Source: Ignavibacteriota bacterium (lineage in GTDB: Bacteria > Bacteroidota > Ignavibacteria > Ignavibacteriales > Ignavibacteriaceae). Taken from it: a stretch of DNA of 64,000 nucleotides. Location of the stretch: NCBI GenBank assembly GCA_013285405.1, contig CP053446.1, positions 3,271,001 through 3,335,000 on the forward strand, given 5' to 3'. Under the pieces are notes generated by a model. The model did not search any database. It saw only the letters and a program-made list of their open reading frames with translations, and was not told the DNA's origin. The position numbers and the translations under genes were made by a program. This document shows positions 1 to 9,525 of the stretch, in pieces. The first letter of the stretch is position 1; the number at the start of each line of letters is the position of its first letter.

Positions 1-904
1 TCAGGATTGCAAGAGCAATTAAAATTCTTTGCCAGTCAATAATATTTAACATTATCCAGCTTCCATCGGGAGAAATATTCTGGAAGAAAGTTACTTTGAG
101 AAATCTAATGAGCAACGCGAATCCAGCAGCTTTACTTGCAACTGAAAGATATGCTGTAATTGCAATCGGAGCTCCTTCATAAACATCCGGAGTCCAGAAA
201 TGAAATGGTGCTATAGAAATTTTAAATCCAATTCCACTAAGAACCATTATGCCTGCAAATATGAATGTAAATCCTCCAGTACCAGTGTGTTGAAGAAGAG
301 CATTCATTTCGTAAAGATTGGTTGTGCCAGTAAGTCCGTAAAGAATTGAAATGCCAAACAACATTATTCCTGAAGCGACACTTCCGTAGATGACATATTT
401 CAACGAAGCTTCTGAACTTCTTTCAACTGTTTTAAGATAACCAGAGAGTACGTAGGAAGAAAGCGACATCAATTCAATTGAGAGGTAGATGAGAATTAAA
501 TCCGTTGCTGATGAAACAAGGAACATTCCGAGAACCATTCCAAGAATTAAAGTATAGTATTCACCATGCCGGTCAGGATTCTTAATTATTTCATTTGATG
601 TAACTGAAAACATCACAACAAATATTGTTGAAAGAATTACAATCAATTTGAAGAATGCCGCGAATGAATCAACTGCAAGCATTCCGACACTTGTTAAATC
701 ATATCTGAATGCAAAGCTGTTCATATTGAATTGTTCAACAACATAGTAAGCAATAACCAGCAACCCGATTATTAAAATATAGGGAAGTATATTTTTCCTC
801 TTATCAAATATCAGATCAAAAAGGACAACTACTACCAGCAGGATTGAAAGAGCAATCTCTGGTTTAATAAGCTGAAGACTTGTTGTTAGATTTTCAATGT
901 TCAC
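1..904 (-). CDS. nuoN: NADH-quinone oxidoreductase subunit N (partial)
   Basis: Membrane antiporter-like subunit of respiratory complex I. About 301 codons are visible; the 3' end lies outside the window. The reading frame is open and strongly hydrophobic and is the last member of the nuo operon, six bases after nuoM. I place the start at the GTG at 902-904, since no ATG lies between the nuoM stop and the conserved hydrophobic N-terminus (VNIENLTTSLQLIKPE, start residue read as V). NuoN identity follows from position after NuoM and from its antiporter-like membrane character. Confidence 0.88.
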   Translation of the reverse strand, partial: MNIENLTTSLQLIKPEIALSILLVVVVLFDLIFDKRKNILPYILIIGLLVIAYYVVEQFNMNSFAFRYDLTSVGMLAVDSFAAFFKLIVILSTIFVVMFSVTSNEIIKNPDRHGEYYTLILGMVLGMFLVSSATDLILIYLSIELMSLSSYVLSGYLKTVERSSEASLKYVIYGSVASGIMLFGISILYGLTGTTNLYEMNALLQHTGTGGFTFIFAGIMVLSGIGFKISIAPFHFWTPDVYEGAPIAITAYLSVASKAAGFALLIRFLKVTFFQNISPDGSWIMLNIIDWQRILIALAIL

Positions 905-909
905 TTTTC

Positions 910-2511
910 TTATAATCCACTTATTGAGCTAAAGAATGATTGTGAGTCCTGCATAAACTTAACCATAGAATTAACTGAAGAATTCATTATATCGAGCATA
1001 GCAGAAGGATACACACCGAGGAAAATTATTATCAATGTTAACGGAATGAACATTGCGTATTCTCTTCCATCAAGATCTTTGAGTGCATTCCATTTTTCTT
1101 TTAAAGTTCCGAGATAAACTCTCTGCATTGTCCATAACATATAGCCAGCACCTAAAAGTATTCCAAGAGTTGAAACGATAGTGATAATTCTAATAACGTC
1201 ATGACTGAATGCACCAAGGAATACAAAAATTTCAGAAATGAATCCGCTTAAACCAGGAAGACCAATTGCGGCAAAGAATGCAACCGTAACAAAGCCTGTG
1301 TAAATCGGCATTTGAGTAGCCATTCCTCCAAAGTCATCGAGATTTCTTGTGTGAGTTCTATCGTAAAGCACTCCAACAATCAAGAAGAGCATTGCAGTAA
1401 TAGTTCCGTGATTGAACATTTGAAGTATCGCACCGGAAATACCCATCGTGTTCAGTGCAGCCATTCCAAGCAAGCAGTAACCCATATGAGAAACTGAAGA
1501 GTAAGCAATCAGCTTTTTGAAATCTCTTTGTGCCATCGCAGCAAGAGCACCATAAATAATATTTATCATTCCAAATAATCCAATGTACCATGCAAGATCT
1601 TTTGTCAACTCAGGGAAAATTGGATAATTGAATCTGAGTATTCCATAAGTTCCCATTTTCAGGAGAACACCTGCCAGTATAACGCTGATTGGTGTTGGAG
1701 CTTCAACGTGTGCATCAGGCAGCCAGGTATGAAAAGGGAACATAGGAATTTTAATTGCAAATCCTGCGAACAAAGCAACGAACGCAATGAATCGCCAGTT
1801 GTTCGGATTAAGCGGAGATAAAATTCCATCGACAGTGTAATTAGCCGTATTCATCATTTCAAGAATGTTGAAAGTAAATACTTTTGAACCATCGGCAAGT
1901 GTTTCGGTTGTACTGAAATAAAGTCCGATCATCACAAGTAAAATAAAAATGCTGCCAAACAAAGTGTAGAGGAAGAACTTGATTGCTGCGTATTCTCTTC
2001 TCGGACCTCCCCAGATTCCAATTAAGAAATACATTGGCAGAAGCATAATTTCCCAGAAGATGAAGAACAAAAAGAAATCCAGAGAAACAAATACGCCCAT
2101 CATTCCAGTATCGAGTAAAAGGAACAGAGCGAAATAACCTTTGAGTTGACGATCGATAGTCCAGGAAGATAAAGTTGCGATGAACGTGACAATTGCAGTT
2201 AAAAGTATTAATGGAGTACTTAATCCATCAGCACCTAAAAAGTAATCAATTTTTATTGTTCCGATCCACGGGAAATCTGAAATCTCGATCCATCGGAATT
2301 TTTCAACAAACTGAAATGTGTTTGCATCGTTAATACCTCCGAGCGAGTAATTGTAGTTGTTCATTAACACAATAGCAAGAACAACCTGCACACCGGTTGC
2401 AAGCAATGCTGTGTATTTGATTGCAGCTACATTCTCTTTCTTCAGGAAGAGAATTATCACCATTCCGAGAACCGGAATAAATGTTAGAAATGTTAGTATT
2501 GGAAAATTCAT
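910..2511 (-). CDS. nuoM: NADH-quinone oxidoreductase subunit M
   Basis: Proton-pumping antiporter-like subunit of complex I in the inner membrane, 533 aa, of usual length. Visible family marks are the conserved membrane Glu in FIFWEIMLLPMYFLIG (about residue 150) and the PMFPFHTWLPDAHVEAPTP stretch followed by VILAGVLLKMGTYG (about 255-290). Around fourteen hydrophobic segments can be seen. It lies 126 bases after nuoL and runs almost directly into nuoN, so it is co-transcribed with the rest of the operon. Confidence 0.97.
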   Translation of the reverse strand: MNFPILTFLTFIPVLGMVIILFLKKENVAAIKYTALLATGVQVVLAIVLMNNYNYSLGGINDANTFQFVEKFRWIEISDFPWIGTIKIDYFLGADGLSTPLILLTAIVTFIATLSSWTIDRQLKGYFALFLLLDTGMMGVFVSLDFFLFFIFWEIMLLPMYFLIGIWGGPRREYAAIKFFLYTLFGSIFILLVMIGLYFSTTETLADGSKVFTFNILEMMNTANYTVDGILSPLNPNNWRFIAFVALFAGFAIKIPMFPFHTWLPDAHVEAPTPISVILAGVLLKMGTYGILRFNYPIFPELTKDLAWYIGLFGMINIIYGALAAMAQRDFKKLIAYSSVSHMGYCLLGMAALNTMGISGAILQMFNHGTITAMLFLIVGVLYDRTHTRNLDDFGGMATQMPIYTGFVTVAFFAAIGLPGLSGFISEIFVFLGAFSHDVIRIITIVSTLGILLGAGYMLWTMQRVYLGTLKEKWNALKDLDGREYAMFIPLTLIIIFLGVYPSAMLDIMNSSVNSMVKFMQDSQSFFSSISGL

Positions 2512-2637
2512 TTATCTACCTATGTATTTTCAATTTTTTTTTCGTATCTCAGTTCTCCTGAACCGAGAATTTAATTTTACAAACTCAGGACTTTTCCAAA
2601 GGAATCCCTTCGGGAGAGAACTGAGCTACAAATTTTT

Positions 2638-4734
2638 CTAAAATGATTTAAATAAAAACAACAATATCACGATTGAAAAAATTACCATTATTATATATGT
2701 CTGTACTTTACCTGTCTGGACTTTTCTAAACATCAGTCCTATCATTGCACTAATCCATGCCATCAGATTTACAAGACCATCAACAACGACATTATCAAAC
2801 TTTCCTATAAAATTTGAGAAAACCTTAGTAACAGTTGCACTGCCGTCAACAATTCCATCAACTATTACACGGTCAAACCAGGCAACTAGCCAGCTCAGCC
2901 CTAATGTTCCTGCAATAAATGTTTTATGATAAAGTTCATCGAAGTACCACTTGTTGTAAGAAAATTTGTAAAGTGGTTTAAATCTTTCTGCAAGATTATC
3001 AGCATTTATCTTCTTCCATTGATAAATTGAGAAAGCAAGAAGTATTCCTGCTACTGCAACAAGCAGTGATAGAATAACTGCTGTTCCGTGTGCGTGATGT
3101 AATGCATCATAATATGTTTTTGAGTACATAATCTCGTGTTCTTCAGAGGAATTTGACAATGCAGCTTCATCAGATTTCATAAAATCCCACCGAACATTTT
3201 CCGGAGTGTAAATCACCGGAGCCTTAATCCATTTAGAATAAAACCAACCTGCATCAGGACTCATTGGATTTGGTGTGTACCAGAAGAATAATGAAAGTAA
3301 TGAAAGGACAACTAACGGCATTGCCATCACAAATTTTGATTCGTGTGCGTGATCAAATTTGTGTTGATCTCTCGGTTCACCGTGGAATGTAATTATCACA
3401 AGTCTGAACATATAAAATGCAGTCAACATTGCAACTAACAATCCTACAATCACAAACAACCAATGTCCTGTCAAGTCTCCAAAAGCAAAAGCACCTGAAA
3501 GAATTCCATCTTTACTTAAGAAACCTGAAGTGAGAGGAATGCCTGAAACTGCTAATGAAGATATTAAAAATGTTGCGTACGTAATTGGCATTTTCTTTCT
3601 GAGTCCGCCCATATTCCTGATATCCTGTTCGTGATGCATAGCATGAATAACAGAACCAGAACCAAGAAAGAGACACGCTTTGAAGAATGCGTGAGTAATC
3701 AAATGGAAGAATGCAAATTTGTAAGCACCTACTCCGAGTGCCATTATCATATAACCTAACTGCGAAACTGTTGAGTACGCTAAAACCCGTTTGATATCAT
3801 TTTGAGTTAAAGCGATTGTTGCAGGAATGAATGCAGATAATGCACCAATGGTCGCAATAATCAGCATTGCATCAGCAGTGAGTATTCCAAAAACTCTTAC
3901 AACAAGATAAACGCCGGCAGCAACCATTGTTGCAGCATGAATTAACGCACTGACCGGTGTCGGACCTTCCATTGCATCAGGAAGCCAAACGTGTAAGGGG
4001 AATTGTGCTGACTTTCCAACTGCGCCACAGAAAATTAAAACGCCCGTTACCGTAAGCCAGAATCCACTGTTGAATGGAAGATTACCTTTTGCAATTTCAC
4101 CAAATATTTGTTCGAATGAAAAAGTGTTATAAGTAAAAAATAGAATTAGCAAACTTGAGAGCATTCCAAGATCACCAATCCTGTTTACGATAAATGCTTT
4201 CTTTCCAGCATCTGAAGCAGATTTTTTTTCAAACCAGAATCCTATCAACAGATAAGAAGAAAGACCAACGAGTTCCCAAAACATAAACATCATCAGCATA
4301 TTGTGAGTGAGAACGATACCTGACATTGAAAATGTAAACAGACCTAAATAAGCAAAGTATCTGTTGTATCGAATGTCATCTTTCATATAATCGATTGAGA
4401 AGAAATGAACAAGGAAACTAACTATGTAAACGACAACAATCATCAATGCGCTGATATCGTCAATCAGCACTCCGAGATAAATATTGATTGAACCGATAAT
4501 AGGAACGCTGCCCATATCAATCCATTTAAACTCCGAAACTATTCGTGCATCAGGGAAGGAAGTTAGTTTTCCAATGAGAAGAACAAAAGCAAGAACAAGT
4601 CCGGAGAACATAACTAATATTTCAAAGAAAAATATTTTCGGAACTTTCTTGCCGAGCAGTAATGTAACTACAAAACCGAGAAGCGGTAAAAAGAGTACGA
4701 TAACTGAAAGTTGTGTTAAGAAATTTTCACTCAT
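2638..4734 (-). CDS. nuoL: NADH-quinone oxidoreductase subunit L
   Basis: Largest antiporter-like membrane subunit of complex I, 698 aa. Family marks: MFMFWELVGLSSYLLIG (conserved membrane Glu), then FPLHVWLPDAMEGPTPVSAL with IHAATMVAAGVYL (about 230-260). The C-terminal part, after a charged loop near 480-545, fits the long amphipathic lateral helix and final membrane anchor of the family. Three bases separate it from nuoK. The 126-base gap to nuoM holds no clear gene. Confidence 0.97.
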   Translation of the reverse strand: MSENFLTQLSVIVLFLPLLGFVVTLLLGKKVPKIFFFEILVMFSGLVLAFVLLIGKLTSFPDARIVSEFKWIDMGSVPIIGSINIYLGVLIDDISALMIVVVYIVSFLVHFFSIDYMKDDIRYNRYFAYLGLFTFSMSGIVLTHNMLMMFMFWELVGLSSYLLIGFWFEKKSASDAGKKAFIVNRIGDLGMLSSLLILFFTYNTFSFEQIFGEIAKGNLPFNSGFWLTVTGVLIFCGAVGKSAQFPLHVWLPDAMEGPTPVSALIHAATMVAAGVYLVVRVFGILTADAMLIIATIGALSAFIPATIALTQNDIKRVLAYSTVSQLGYMIMALGVGAYKFAFFHLITHAFFKACLFLGSGSVIHAMHHEQDIRNMGGLRKKMPITYATFLISSLAVSGIPLTSGFLSKDGILSGAFAFGDLTGHWLFVIVGLLVAMLTAFYMFRLVIITFHGEPRDQHKFDHAHESKFVMAMPLVVLSLLSLFFWYTPNPMSPDAGWFYSKWIKAPVIYTPENVRWDFMKSDEAALSNSSEEHEIMYSKTYYDALHHAHGTAVILSLLVAVAGILLAFSIYQWKKINADNLAERFKPLYKFSYNKWYFDELYHKTFIAGTLGLSWLVAWFDRVIVDGIVDGSATVTKVFSNFIGKFDNVVVDGLVNLMAWISAMIGLMFRKVQTGKVQTYIIMVIFSIVILLFLFKSF

Positions 4735-4737
4735 TTA

Positions 4738-5046
4738 TTAATCCCGGAGTTCGTCGATTTCATCGACATTTACATTTACAAAAGTTTTATAAACATTTAA
4801 CACAATAGCCAGAGCGATTGCAGCTTCAGCGGCAGCGAGGACAATTACAAAAAGTGCGAACAACTGTCCTTGTAAGCCAAAATTTCCAAATCTTGAAAAA
4901 GCAACGAAATTGATGTTTGATGCATTGAGAATTAATTCAATTCCCATAAGAACCATAATTGCATTCTTCCTTGTTACGATGCCATAAATTCCAAGACAGA
5001 ATAAAAGCGTGCTGACTACTAAAAAATGTGTTAAAGTTACTTCCAT
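4738..5046 (-). CDS. nuoK: NADH-quinone oxidoreductase subunit K
   Basis: Small three-helix subunit of the complex I membrane arm, 102 aa, the normal size. It carries the two membrane glutamates of the family, in MVLMGIELILNASNINFVAFS and in VIVLAAAEAAIALAIVLNVY. Together with NuoJ it forms part of the hydrophilic axis of the pump. It is followed after three bases by nuoL and preceded by a 101-base gap rich in short repeats (5047-5147). Confidence 0.97.
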   Translation of the reverse strand: MEVTLTHFLVVSTLLFCLGIYGIVTRKNAIMVLMGIELILNASNINFVAFSRFGNFGLQGQLFALFVIVLAAAEAAIALAIVLNVYKTFVNVNVDEIDELRD

Positions 5047-5047
5047 T

Positions 5048-5137
5048 TAAGAATTAAAAATTAAAAATGAAAAATTAAAAATTGATTTCAGTATTTTTAA
5101 AAATCTATTCATACATTCATACAACCATACAATCATG
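5048..5137. repeat. Degenerate 7-bp and 8-bp tandem repeats between nuoJ and nuoK
   Basis: The nuoK-nuoJ gap is made of two short tandem arrays. At about 5050-5084 units resembling AATTAAA repeat with period 7. At about 5107-5137 units resembling ATTCATAC / AACCATAC / AATCATGC repeat with period 8. A near copy of the second array lies at about 52417-52449. No gene or clear hairpin is seen. Confidence 0.6.
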
Positions 5138-5147
5138 CTGTTGACTT

Positions 5148-5636
5148 TCACTTCCTCGCCATTGATGCTGCACCGATCAGTGCAACCAAGAGTAAAATTC
5201 CAAGCAGTTCAAAAACTAAAACGTATTCATTCAAGAGCATATTACCCAAAGTAGATAAAGTTGATTCTGGTATTTCAGATTTAGAAATAAACCAATCTGT
5301 ATTAAATATTACTGCGCCAATAATTCCTGTGAATAATCCAACTCCAATTGCCGCTGGTAATGTTTGGACTGTTCCTGTTTTAATATCTACACTGGTTATT
5401 TTATTTGTGATCATCACTCCGAAAATCAGTAGTATCAAAATTCCGCCTACATAAACAATCAACTGAACGATTGCAACAAAATCAGCACCGAGCAAAACAT
5501 AAATCCCTGATACACCAAAAAAAGTAAATAGTAAAAAGAAAGCAGCACGAACAATATTTCTTGTCGTCACTACAAAAAATGCTGAAAGCAATGTGACTGC
5601 CGCAAATAAATAAAATATGATATCGTAAATGTTCAT
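5148..5636 (-). CDS. nuoJ: NADH-quinone oxidoreductase subunit J
   Basis: Membrane-arm subunit of complex I, 162 aa, about five hydrophobic segments. The family stretch with conserved residues is FFGVSGIYVLLGADFVAIVQ followed by LIVYVGGILILLIFGVMI (about 40-75), matching the pi-bulge helix region of NuoJ. Its ATG (5634-5636) comes one base after the stop of the upstream secreted-protein gene, so the normal nuoI-nuoJ adjacency has been broken by inserted genes. Confidence 0.96.
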   Translation of the reverse strand: MNIYDIIFYLFAAVTLLSAFFVVTTRNIVRAAFFLLFTFFGVSGIYVLLGADFVAIVQLIVYVGGILILLIFGVMITNKITSVDIKTGTVQTLPAAIGVGLFTGIIGAVIFNTDWFISKSEIPESTLSTLGNMLLNEYVLVFELLGILLLVALIGAASMARK

Positions 5637-5637
5637 T

Positions 5638-8301
5638 TTATTTAACTAAAATCATTTTCTTAGTTTGCTGAAATTCTTTCGCCACTAATGTGTAAAAATA
5701 AATTCCGCTTGAAAGATTTTCCGCTTCAAATGTAACTGTGTATTCACCTACTAACTTATCTTCATTAACAAGTACTGCAACTTCTTTTCCTAATACATCG
5801 TAAACTTTCAGAGTCACTAATCCATTTTCTTTTACCGAATATTTGATTTGTGTGGTTGGATTAAATGGATTCGGATAATTATCAAACAGTTTGTTCTCCT
5901 TCGGAATTAAAACTTCCTCGTCTGTACTTGTTAATTTATTAAATGCAAAGGTTGTATCTGTTTCATATCTTCCCACTGTTTTAATGACATATGCTATTCT
6001 TTCAGTTGGCACATTATCAAATTGAAATGTGAAATCAATCGATTCTCCCGGTAATATTTCCGCATAATTCTGATCTATACTGCCCAAAAGATTATTTACG
6101 TTGCCCTGCTGATTGTGAATCGCACCAATTAAATTAAGTGTTCTTGTCCGTGCAGTTCTTATATTTATAACAATAGCCAGATAATCAAGCACGAGATCTC
6201 TATTGATTTCTATTTCAAGATTTCCTGGTGGAACATTTCTCAAACTTTTTGCAATAACACTTCTATTTGGTCTGAAAAATAATCCACCAAATGGTGGGTT
6301 ATCGCTATCTTTACTATCTAAACTTTCATCACCATCTTTTTGTTTTGCTACTTTTAATGTGATTGATTCCTGATCTTTAATCGGTACTTCTCCACCTAAT
6401 ACAACATCCTCATCGTCTTCATCTTCAGGTGTAAGTGAATTTCTCATAACTGTCAAAACATCTCCTTCCACTAGTGATATATCAATTGAATCCATTGAAG
6501 TAAGAATATCAGTAATATCTGTTTCGCCGTTAAGCATCACAGATACTGGTGCAGTTGACTCTTTATAGTTTATTATCTCTCCATCATCGTTTACAGCCAC
6601 CAACTCATCTCTTCTTACTCTGGTTACAATAAGTTCTGCATAATCCAGCCACGTATGTTCTGTCTGCGGTTCGTGTACACGTAGGTTTATTTGATTACCA
6701 ATTGGTGTTATAACATTTTGTGCAAGATAGTAATCGGTTACATCTAATCCTGGATTGCTTGGTGATTTAATGAGTAAAGGATTATCATCTGTTATTTCAC
6801 CGCTGACATCGTATGCAAGTGTTGGACAACTACCTCCACCACCTCCTGGTGCGCAAGTTTCAACGGTTACATGATGATAGTCAACCACACTTTGATTCCC
6901 ATTCCAAACGGTCAATTTTAAGTAGTAATGGAAGGCCGAATTATTATATAAAGTTAATGTCGAACCATTTCCTCTTATTAAATAAGTGCCACAATTACCA
7001 AGGTCGTCGCCACAACAAGGATACATTTGTTCCCATTGATATGTAACGCTACCCCAAGAACCAACGACAGTCGAAGTAAAATTACTTGTAGTATATTTTT
7101 GAGCGTTTGTCGGTCCTGAAATTGTAACACTTAACGGAGGCGGAGGTGGTGGAATAATTCCTACCTCATTAGCAAACCAATAAAGTAAACCTGCTGTAGC
7201 TCTTATTACATGAGGGAATGTATTATCTCTAATATTTATTTTTTCTGTTTCAGTTAAGGTCGCGCCAGTTAAATTGGTTGGTTGAATATTATAAGGATAA
7301 TAAGGTATCATATAAGGTGGAGGAGATATGACATCATCACCACTAAAATCTCTACTCCCAAAATGATCTGCATATTGATTTTGATCATACATCAAGTAAC
7401 GTAATGGATCAGGTTTATTTAATGGATCCATAATATTACCAAATATATTCCAAACACGTGTTGCATTCCAATATGTTGCTAAAGTGCCGTACGCCATTGC
7501 ATTCTCATAAGGATCAGTATCAGGCCAATGAACATCACAATGAACATGTGCCGGGACAGACATGTCTGCAAGTAAATGACACATCCTACCAAGTATTTCC
7601 CAAGTTAATGTGTTAGCAAGGTACTCAACGGAGATGTTTTGAAGATTAGTATTTGTCAATAATCGAGGTGGATTGTAGTAGACTGTTCCACTACCAAAAA
7701 ATTCAACTGCAGTCACATAAATTTTTTTATTTTGATACATATCGGATAGGGAGTTATATGTTAAATGTAAGTTTGCCCACTGGGTTGCACAAGGTACACC
7801 ATTACCATTAGGTAATCCCCAGACAAGTGCCAAGTAATTTTTGATTTCCCAATCTCCACTAACATATTTTCTCAGCTTCATTAATGCATTAGGATAGTAG
7901 CCATCAAATGGAGCATTTAAATGACTTAGATACTCGTCACCGTAATCTGCGTTCCAAAAGTGCGTAATGCTTGCCCATGCCATCCTTGAAAGATCACCGA
8001 TTCCATCACCATAGCCATACATTACATCCTCTTCATCCTCTCTAAACGCTCCAGCAACAATCTTACCCTCAATCCATGGATTTCCATTTTCCCCCGGCCA
8101 ATGACTAACAAAGCCACCATCTTCGTTAAATCCTAAAGCTGCTTGCATTATAGGAATATTACGTCTAAGGTATTGTGTTAGTAATGCGTAAGCTTCTCTA
8201 ACAATATATTGATGTGTCCTTTGCTCATGTGCATAATTTTCAATTGTTGAGCCAATAACGATATTTAGCAAAATAGCAATGTTTAAAAAAATATTTTTCA
8301 T
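5638..8301 (-). CDS. Secreted zinc-dependent phospholipase C-like protein with T9SS sorting domain
   Basis: 887 aa exported protein. Order of parts: a signal peptide (1 to about 24); a helical domain (about 25-375) with many His/Asp, including HQYIVREAY, THFWNADYGD and HLLADMSVPAHVH (242-254), which fits the H-x3-D-x3-P-x-H pattern of zinc-dependent phospholipase C and S1/P1-nuclease-fold enzymes; a proline linker; an Ig/PKD-like domain (about 392-480); a domain of unknown type; and a C-terminal type IX secretion sorting domain with YPNPFNPTTQIKYSV and KKMILVK. Substrate is not known. It sits between nuoI and nuoJ with no functional link to complex I and appears to be a passenger gene. Confidence 0.8.
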   Translation of the reverse strand: MKNIFLNIAILLNIVIGSTIENYAHEQRTHQYIVREAYALLTQYLRRNIPIMQAALGFNEDGGFVSHWPGENGNPWIEGKIVAGAFREDEEDVMYGYGDGIGDLSRMAWASITHFWNADYGDEYLSHLNAPFDGYYPNALMKLRKYVSGDWEIKNYLALVWGLPNGNGVPCATQWANLHLTYNSLSDMYQNKKIYVTAVEFFGSGTVYYNPPRLLTNTNLQNISVEYLANTLTWEILGRMCHLLADMSVPAHVHCDVHWPDTDPYENAMAYGTLATYWNATRVWNIFGNIMDPLNKPDPLRYLMYDQNQYADHFGSRDFSGDDVISPPPYMIPYYPYNIQPTNLTGATLTETEKINIRDNTFPHVIRATAGLLYWFANEVGIIPPPPPPLSVTISGPTNAQKYTTSNFTSTVVGSWGSVTYQWEQMYPCCGDDLGNCGTYLIRGNGSTLTLYNNSAFHYYLKLTVWNGNQSVVDYHHVTVETCAPGGGGGSCPTLAYDVSGEITDDNPLLIKSPSNPGLDVTDYYLAQNVITPIGNQINLRVHEPQTEHTWLDYAELIVTRVRRDELVAVNDDGEIINYKESTAPVSVMLNGETDITDILTSMDSIDISLVEGDVLTVMRNSLTPEDEDDEDVVLGGEVPIKDQESITLKVAKQKDGDESLDSKDSDNPPFGGLFFRPNRSVIAKSLRNVPPGNLEIEINRDLVLDYLAIVINIRTARTRTLNLIGAIHNQQGNVNNLLGSIDQNYAEILPGESIDFTFQFDNVPTERIAYVIKTVGRYETDTTFAFNKLTSTDEEVLIPKENKLFDNYPNPFNPTTQIKYSVKENGLVTLKVYDVLGKEVAVLVNEDKLVGEYTVTFEAENLSSGIYFYTLVAKEFQQTKKMILVK

Positions 8302-8397
8302 GATGTGGTATCTTTCTACATATTTATTGAAGTTATAATTTTTAAACCCAGAGTGATACTAAACCGTCTTAAAAATAAAATTAAATACTCTTATTAC

Positions 8398-8940
8398 TTA
8401 GTTTAAACTATACTGAATACCTAATCCAACTAACCAAGAACTATATGCAGGCAATCCTCCGCCGAAATTCGGAGAGCCTGTCAATTGTTTTCTTAACTGG
8501 ATAAATCCATCAGCGTTTTTTGTAATTACTAAACCAACTTTTAGTGCAACATCAAATGAAAGTGAAAAATCCGAGTTCTCGCCGTAAATTGAATTTTCGG
8601 ATGATACATTTGCAATACCAGGGCCGAAGAGCAATTGTATATAGACATTATCTATATCCCATTTGTGTGCTACTAATAATGGAAATTCAGACAAAGTTAC
8701 AGTTTTATCAGCCCCATTTTCATTAGATTTCCAGAGATTATATTCAAGCTGTAAACTCCAGCCCAATCCTGTTGGAAAATTAACGAAAGCACCAAACCAA
8801 GGTCCTGTATCTAAGTTAACATCATCAGGCAATTGTATCCCTCCATAAATTCCAAAGCCAAGTCTTTTTGATGATGATTCTTGAGCATAAGCAGTTATAA
8901 AAACCATTGTTAACAAATAAATAAATAATATTTTTTTCAT
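8398..8940 (-). CDS. Outer-membrane beta-barrel-like protein
   Basis: 180 aa. Signal peptide of about 19 residues ending ITAYAQ, then alternating hydrophobic and polar strands with many aromatics and a terminal SSWLVGLGIQYSLN, the kind of last strand seen in small outer-membrane barrels. The start ATG overlaps the nuoI stop (ATGA), so translation is coupled to nuoI. Function unknown; possibly a porin-like or surface-exposed structural protein. It is the first of the two non-complex-I genes inserted between nuoI and nuoJ. Confidence 0.65.
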   Translation of the reverse strand: MKKILFIYLLTMVFITAYAQESSSKRLGFGIYGGIQLPDDVNLDTGPWFGAFVNFPTGLGWSLQLEYNLWKSNENGADKTVTLSEFPLLVAHKWDIDNVYIQLLFGPGIANVSSENSIYGENSDFSLSFDVALKVGLVITKNADGFIQLRKQLTGSPNFGGGLPAYSSWLVGLGIQYSLN

Positions 8941-9524
8941 AATTTATTTTCCTCTTTGTTATCCTGTTTAGCTTCTACTGGTTTGTTAGCTTGAACTACT
9001 GCAATTTTTTCTCCGGCTTTGACGGTTTCTTTCTTTGCTTGTAATTCTTCGTAATTCTTTTTCTTCTGGATTCTTTCTTCAGGAAGAAGAGTCACAAAAT
9101 CATAAACAAGGTTTTCTCTCTGGAATTCTGAAAATTCATAAGTATCAGTCATATAAATACATTCAGTAGGGCAGGGGAATACACACAACTGACAGTAACA
9201 GCATTTAGCAAAATCTATATTGAATGTCGTAACCCAGAGAGCTTTCTTTTTACCGTTTGATGTTGTTCCGAGATCTTCTCCCGGAATAGATTTAACTGTT
9301 TCAATTTCAATACAATTTACCGGACAAGCACGAGCACATTGATCACAGCCGATACAGTCATCCATATTAACATAAAGTCTGTTACGTTCTCTTTCCGGTA
9401 GTTGTGGTTTTACCGATGGATACTGAATTGTTACTGCAGGAATGAAAACGTGACGTAATGTTACTTTCATTCCGATAAGAATCGTGTATAAACCTTGCCA
9501 GAAATTGTAAAAATAATTTTTCAT
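8937..9524 (-). CDS. nuoI: NADH-quinone oxidoreductase subunit I
   Basis: Peripheral-arm iron-sulfur subunit of complex I, 195 aa. Two 4Fe-4S motifs are plain: CIGCDQCARACPVNCIEIE and CCYCQLCVFPCPTECIYM, which carry clusters N6a/N6b toward the quinone site. The last 40 residues are Lys/Glu-rich and longer than in most homologues. One base separates it from nuoH. Its stop overlaps the start of the beta-barrel gene rather than nuoJ. Confidence 0.97.
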   Translation of the reverse strand: MKNYFYNFWQGLYTILIGMKVTLRHVFIPAVTIQYPSVKPQLPERERNRLYVNMDDCIGCDQCARACPVNCIEIETVKSIPGEDLGTTSNGKKKALWVTTFNIDFAKCCYCQLCVFPCPTECIYMTDTYEFSEFQRENLVYDFVTLLPEERIQKKKNYEELQAKKETVKAGEKIAVVQANKPVEAKQDNKEENKL

Positions 9525-9525
9525 A

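Noticed and set aside
1312-1591. Antisense reading frames over nuoM and many similar frames over other genes
   Set aside because: They lie wholly within well-supported genes, have no ribosome sites and show no protein-like features.
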